From Euprymna scolopes (Eukaryota; Mollusca; Cephalopoda; Sepiida; Sepiolidae): a stretch of DNA of 31,341 nt. The stretch's first letter is position 1; each line of letters begins with the position of its first letter. The notes under the pieces were generated by a model. It searched no databases. It saw nothing but the letters and a program-made list of their open reading frames with translations, and was not told the DNA's origin. The position numbers and the translations under genes are program-made. Below, piece by piece: positions 30,465 to 31,341 of the stretch. The DNA is taken from NCBI GenBank assembly GCA_024364805.1, contig CM044495.1, positions 33,114,942-33,146,282 of the forward strand, read 5' to 3'.

Positions 30465-30521
30465 TTTAGACACACTGATATGATGTTTTCTATTAAAGAA
30501 AACATCATGCCAGTGTCTAAA
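30465..30521. repeat. compact 57-nt hairpin
   Basis: Left arm 30465-30491 and right arm 30497-30521 pair almost fully: TTTAGACAC with GTGTCTAAA, and ATGATGTTTTCT with AGAAAACATCAT. A small internal bulge (two extra bases and mismatches) lies between, with a 5-base loop. Its size is near that of a small-RNA precursor, but the loop is short; a tiny foldback transposon is equally possible. Confidence 0.8.
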
Positions 30522-30571
30522 ATAAATAAAAACTTAGGGGAAATATTGATTTTTTTTTTTTTTTTTTATCC

Positions 30572-30630
30572 CAAGCTTAAGAGGGATTTTTTTTTTTTTT
30601 CAAGTTTAAGAGGAATTTTTTTTTTTTTTT
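30572..30630 (+). repeat. two-copy 29-bp T-rich tandem repeat
   Basis: CAAGYTTAAGAGGRATTT followed by a long T run, twice in a row (30572-30600 and 30601-30630), after another T run. Confidence 0.85.
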
Positions 30631-31046
30631 AATCTAGTTTATCTTTTGAAGTTTCTAGAATCAGTGGTTGTACATCTTCACAGGCTGCTTAAATGACCTG
30701 CTTAGATAAACAGCAGAAACTGTTGTACATTTTCCGTGCCTAGATTTGTCGTTCATCAAGAGTAAAAATCAAGTAATCACATCTCTTTCAATATTTGGCG
30801 TTTTTCAGTCGTTTAGTCTTTGGCTCTTAATCACAAAAATAATACACAGAAATAACTTTTTGCTGCACTTTACCGCTATTTTAAATACAAGTAGCCCCGT
30901 TGCAGCCAGATGGCTGCATATTGTGAAAGAAAAGCGAGTCAGTACAGTGTATTTACACAATCAATATTTACGAAACTAAAGTTAGCAATTATTTTTTTCG
31001 TCGGTTCTCCTGTAGGAGATGTCTTCTTGAACTATTTTACCAAAAA
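30631..31046. other. unassigned AT-rich DNA
   Basis: No gene. The 77-codon plus frame at 30746-30979 has no motif. Confidence 0.5.
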
Positions 31047-31341
31047 AATATTGTATTTTCAACCAATATTAACGAAAAAAAAAAAAAAAGTAAGATACAT
31101 GGGTAAAAGTATTATTTTATTTAATGACCGGTGGTCTAAACTGGCCACCCTGGTCACATCAGAGAAAGTCCTTTTTTTTTTGTTTGTTTTTTTAATCAGA
31201 TGGAGAAAATGGAAGTAATTTTTTTTAAAAAGTAAAAAATAAAAATATTGCATTTTTCAACCAATATTAATCGAAATCTTTTTACTTTCTTTTTTCTTTT
31301 TGGTTGCAAATCAGAGCAAGTCCTTTTTTTTTTTTTTTTTT
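31047..31341 (+). repeat. tandem duplication running off the window
   Basis: AATATTG(T/C)ATTTTTCAACC-like sequence and the following CAATATTAA(T)CGAAA occur at 31047 and 31244. ATCAGAG(A/C)AAGTCC plus a T run occurs at 31158 and 31310. The order is the same, but spacing differs (about 197 versus 152 bp), so one unit has an internal length change. The second unit is cut by the window end. Confidence 0.7.

Noticed and set aside
1-31341. CRISPR array, operon, phage or bacterial defence system
   Set aside because: No spaced short palindromic repeats, no ribosome-binding-site/ORF layout and no prokaryotic gene density; all evidence points to animal repeat DNA.

Overview
The window is AT-rich, repeat-dense animal DNA with no convincing intact protein-coding gene. 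I infer a coleoid cephalopod, probably octopus-like. The evidence is repeat content I recognise from memory: two worn fragments of the tRNA-derived cephalopod SINE class (a B-box-like GTTCAAAT block followed by a GGGTC...CATTCATTTTCC...CGATAAA-type body), several copies of a SINE/tail family ending in CTCAAGATGAGAACAGTAGTCTG, and repeated ends with the core GGGCAACGCCGGGT as seen in mollusc Helitron-like elements. The species call was not tested against a database. Long A, T, G and C homopolymers and (AT)n runs are frequent. The DNA is most likely intergenic or deep intronic; nearly all open frames are chance frames of 60-100 codons without family motifs.

Layout. 1-5300: simple repeats, one Helitron-like end (1468), one copy of an unnamed repeat (2395-2710) whose second copy is at 29115-29395, a foldback MITE (2992-3200), and a diverged direct duplication (3310-3650 and 3704-4005). 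5300-9300: a decayed LINE reverse-transcriptase piece (6200-6670), a SINE scrap, a two-copy minisatellite and a possible mariner N-terminal scrap. 9800-12600: a SINE body fragment, a clear hAT-type MITE with 8-bp target duplications (10016-10194), a repeat with a promoter-like CCAAT box and an internal 64-bp tandem duplication (10438-10830; sister copy 25434-25800), and a 5S rRNA-derived copy. 14370-14970: two tandem composite units, each a tRNA-like head followed by a Helitron-like tail. 15600-19300: the densest repeat cluster, with SINE tails in both orientations, a likely solo LTR, a 230-bp foldback made from two inverted SINE bodies, a nearly complete tRNA-SINE joined tail-to-tail to another copy, and a 78-bp near-identical direct repeat. 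19768-20395: the 3' end of a Jockey-group LINE with a hairpin in its tail. 20400-24300: mostly unassigned AT-rich DNA with a degenerate minisatellite. 24340-25800: two more Helitron-like ends and the second CCAAT-box repeat. 26450-26770: the C-terminal part of a mariner transposase on the minus strand. 27400-31341: a second 5S-derived copy, a tRNA-SINE bracketed by 29-bp direct repeats, long (AT)n, an inverted repeat around (TA)n, a compact 57-nt hairpin and a tandem duplication running off the end.

There is no pathway or operon to describe. The features are independent transposon insertions and simple-repeat growth. The points most worth checking are the tRNA-head/Helitron-tail composite, the two 5S-derived copies that share the same non-canonical bases, one LINE-like tail shared by different bodies, and the inverted SINE pairs that would form long double-stranded RNA if transcribed.
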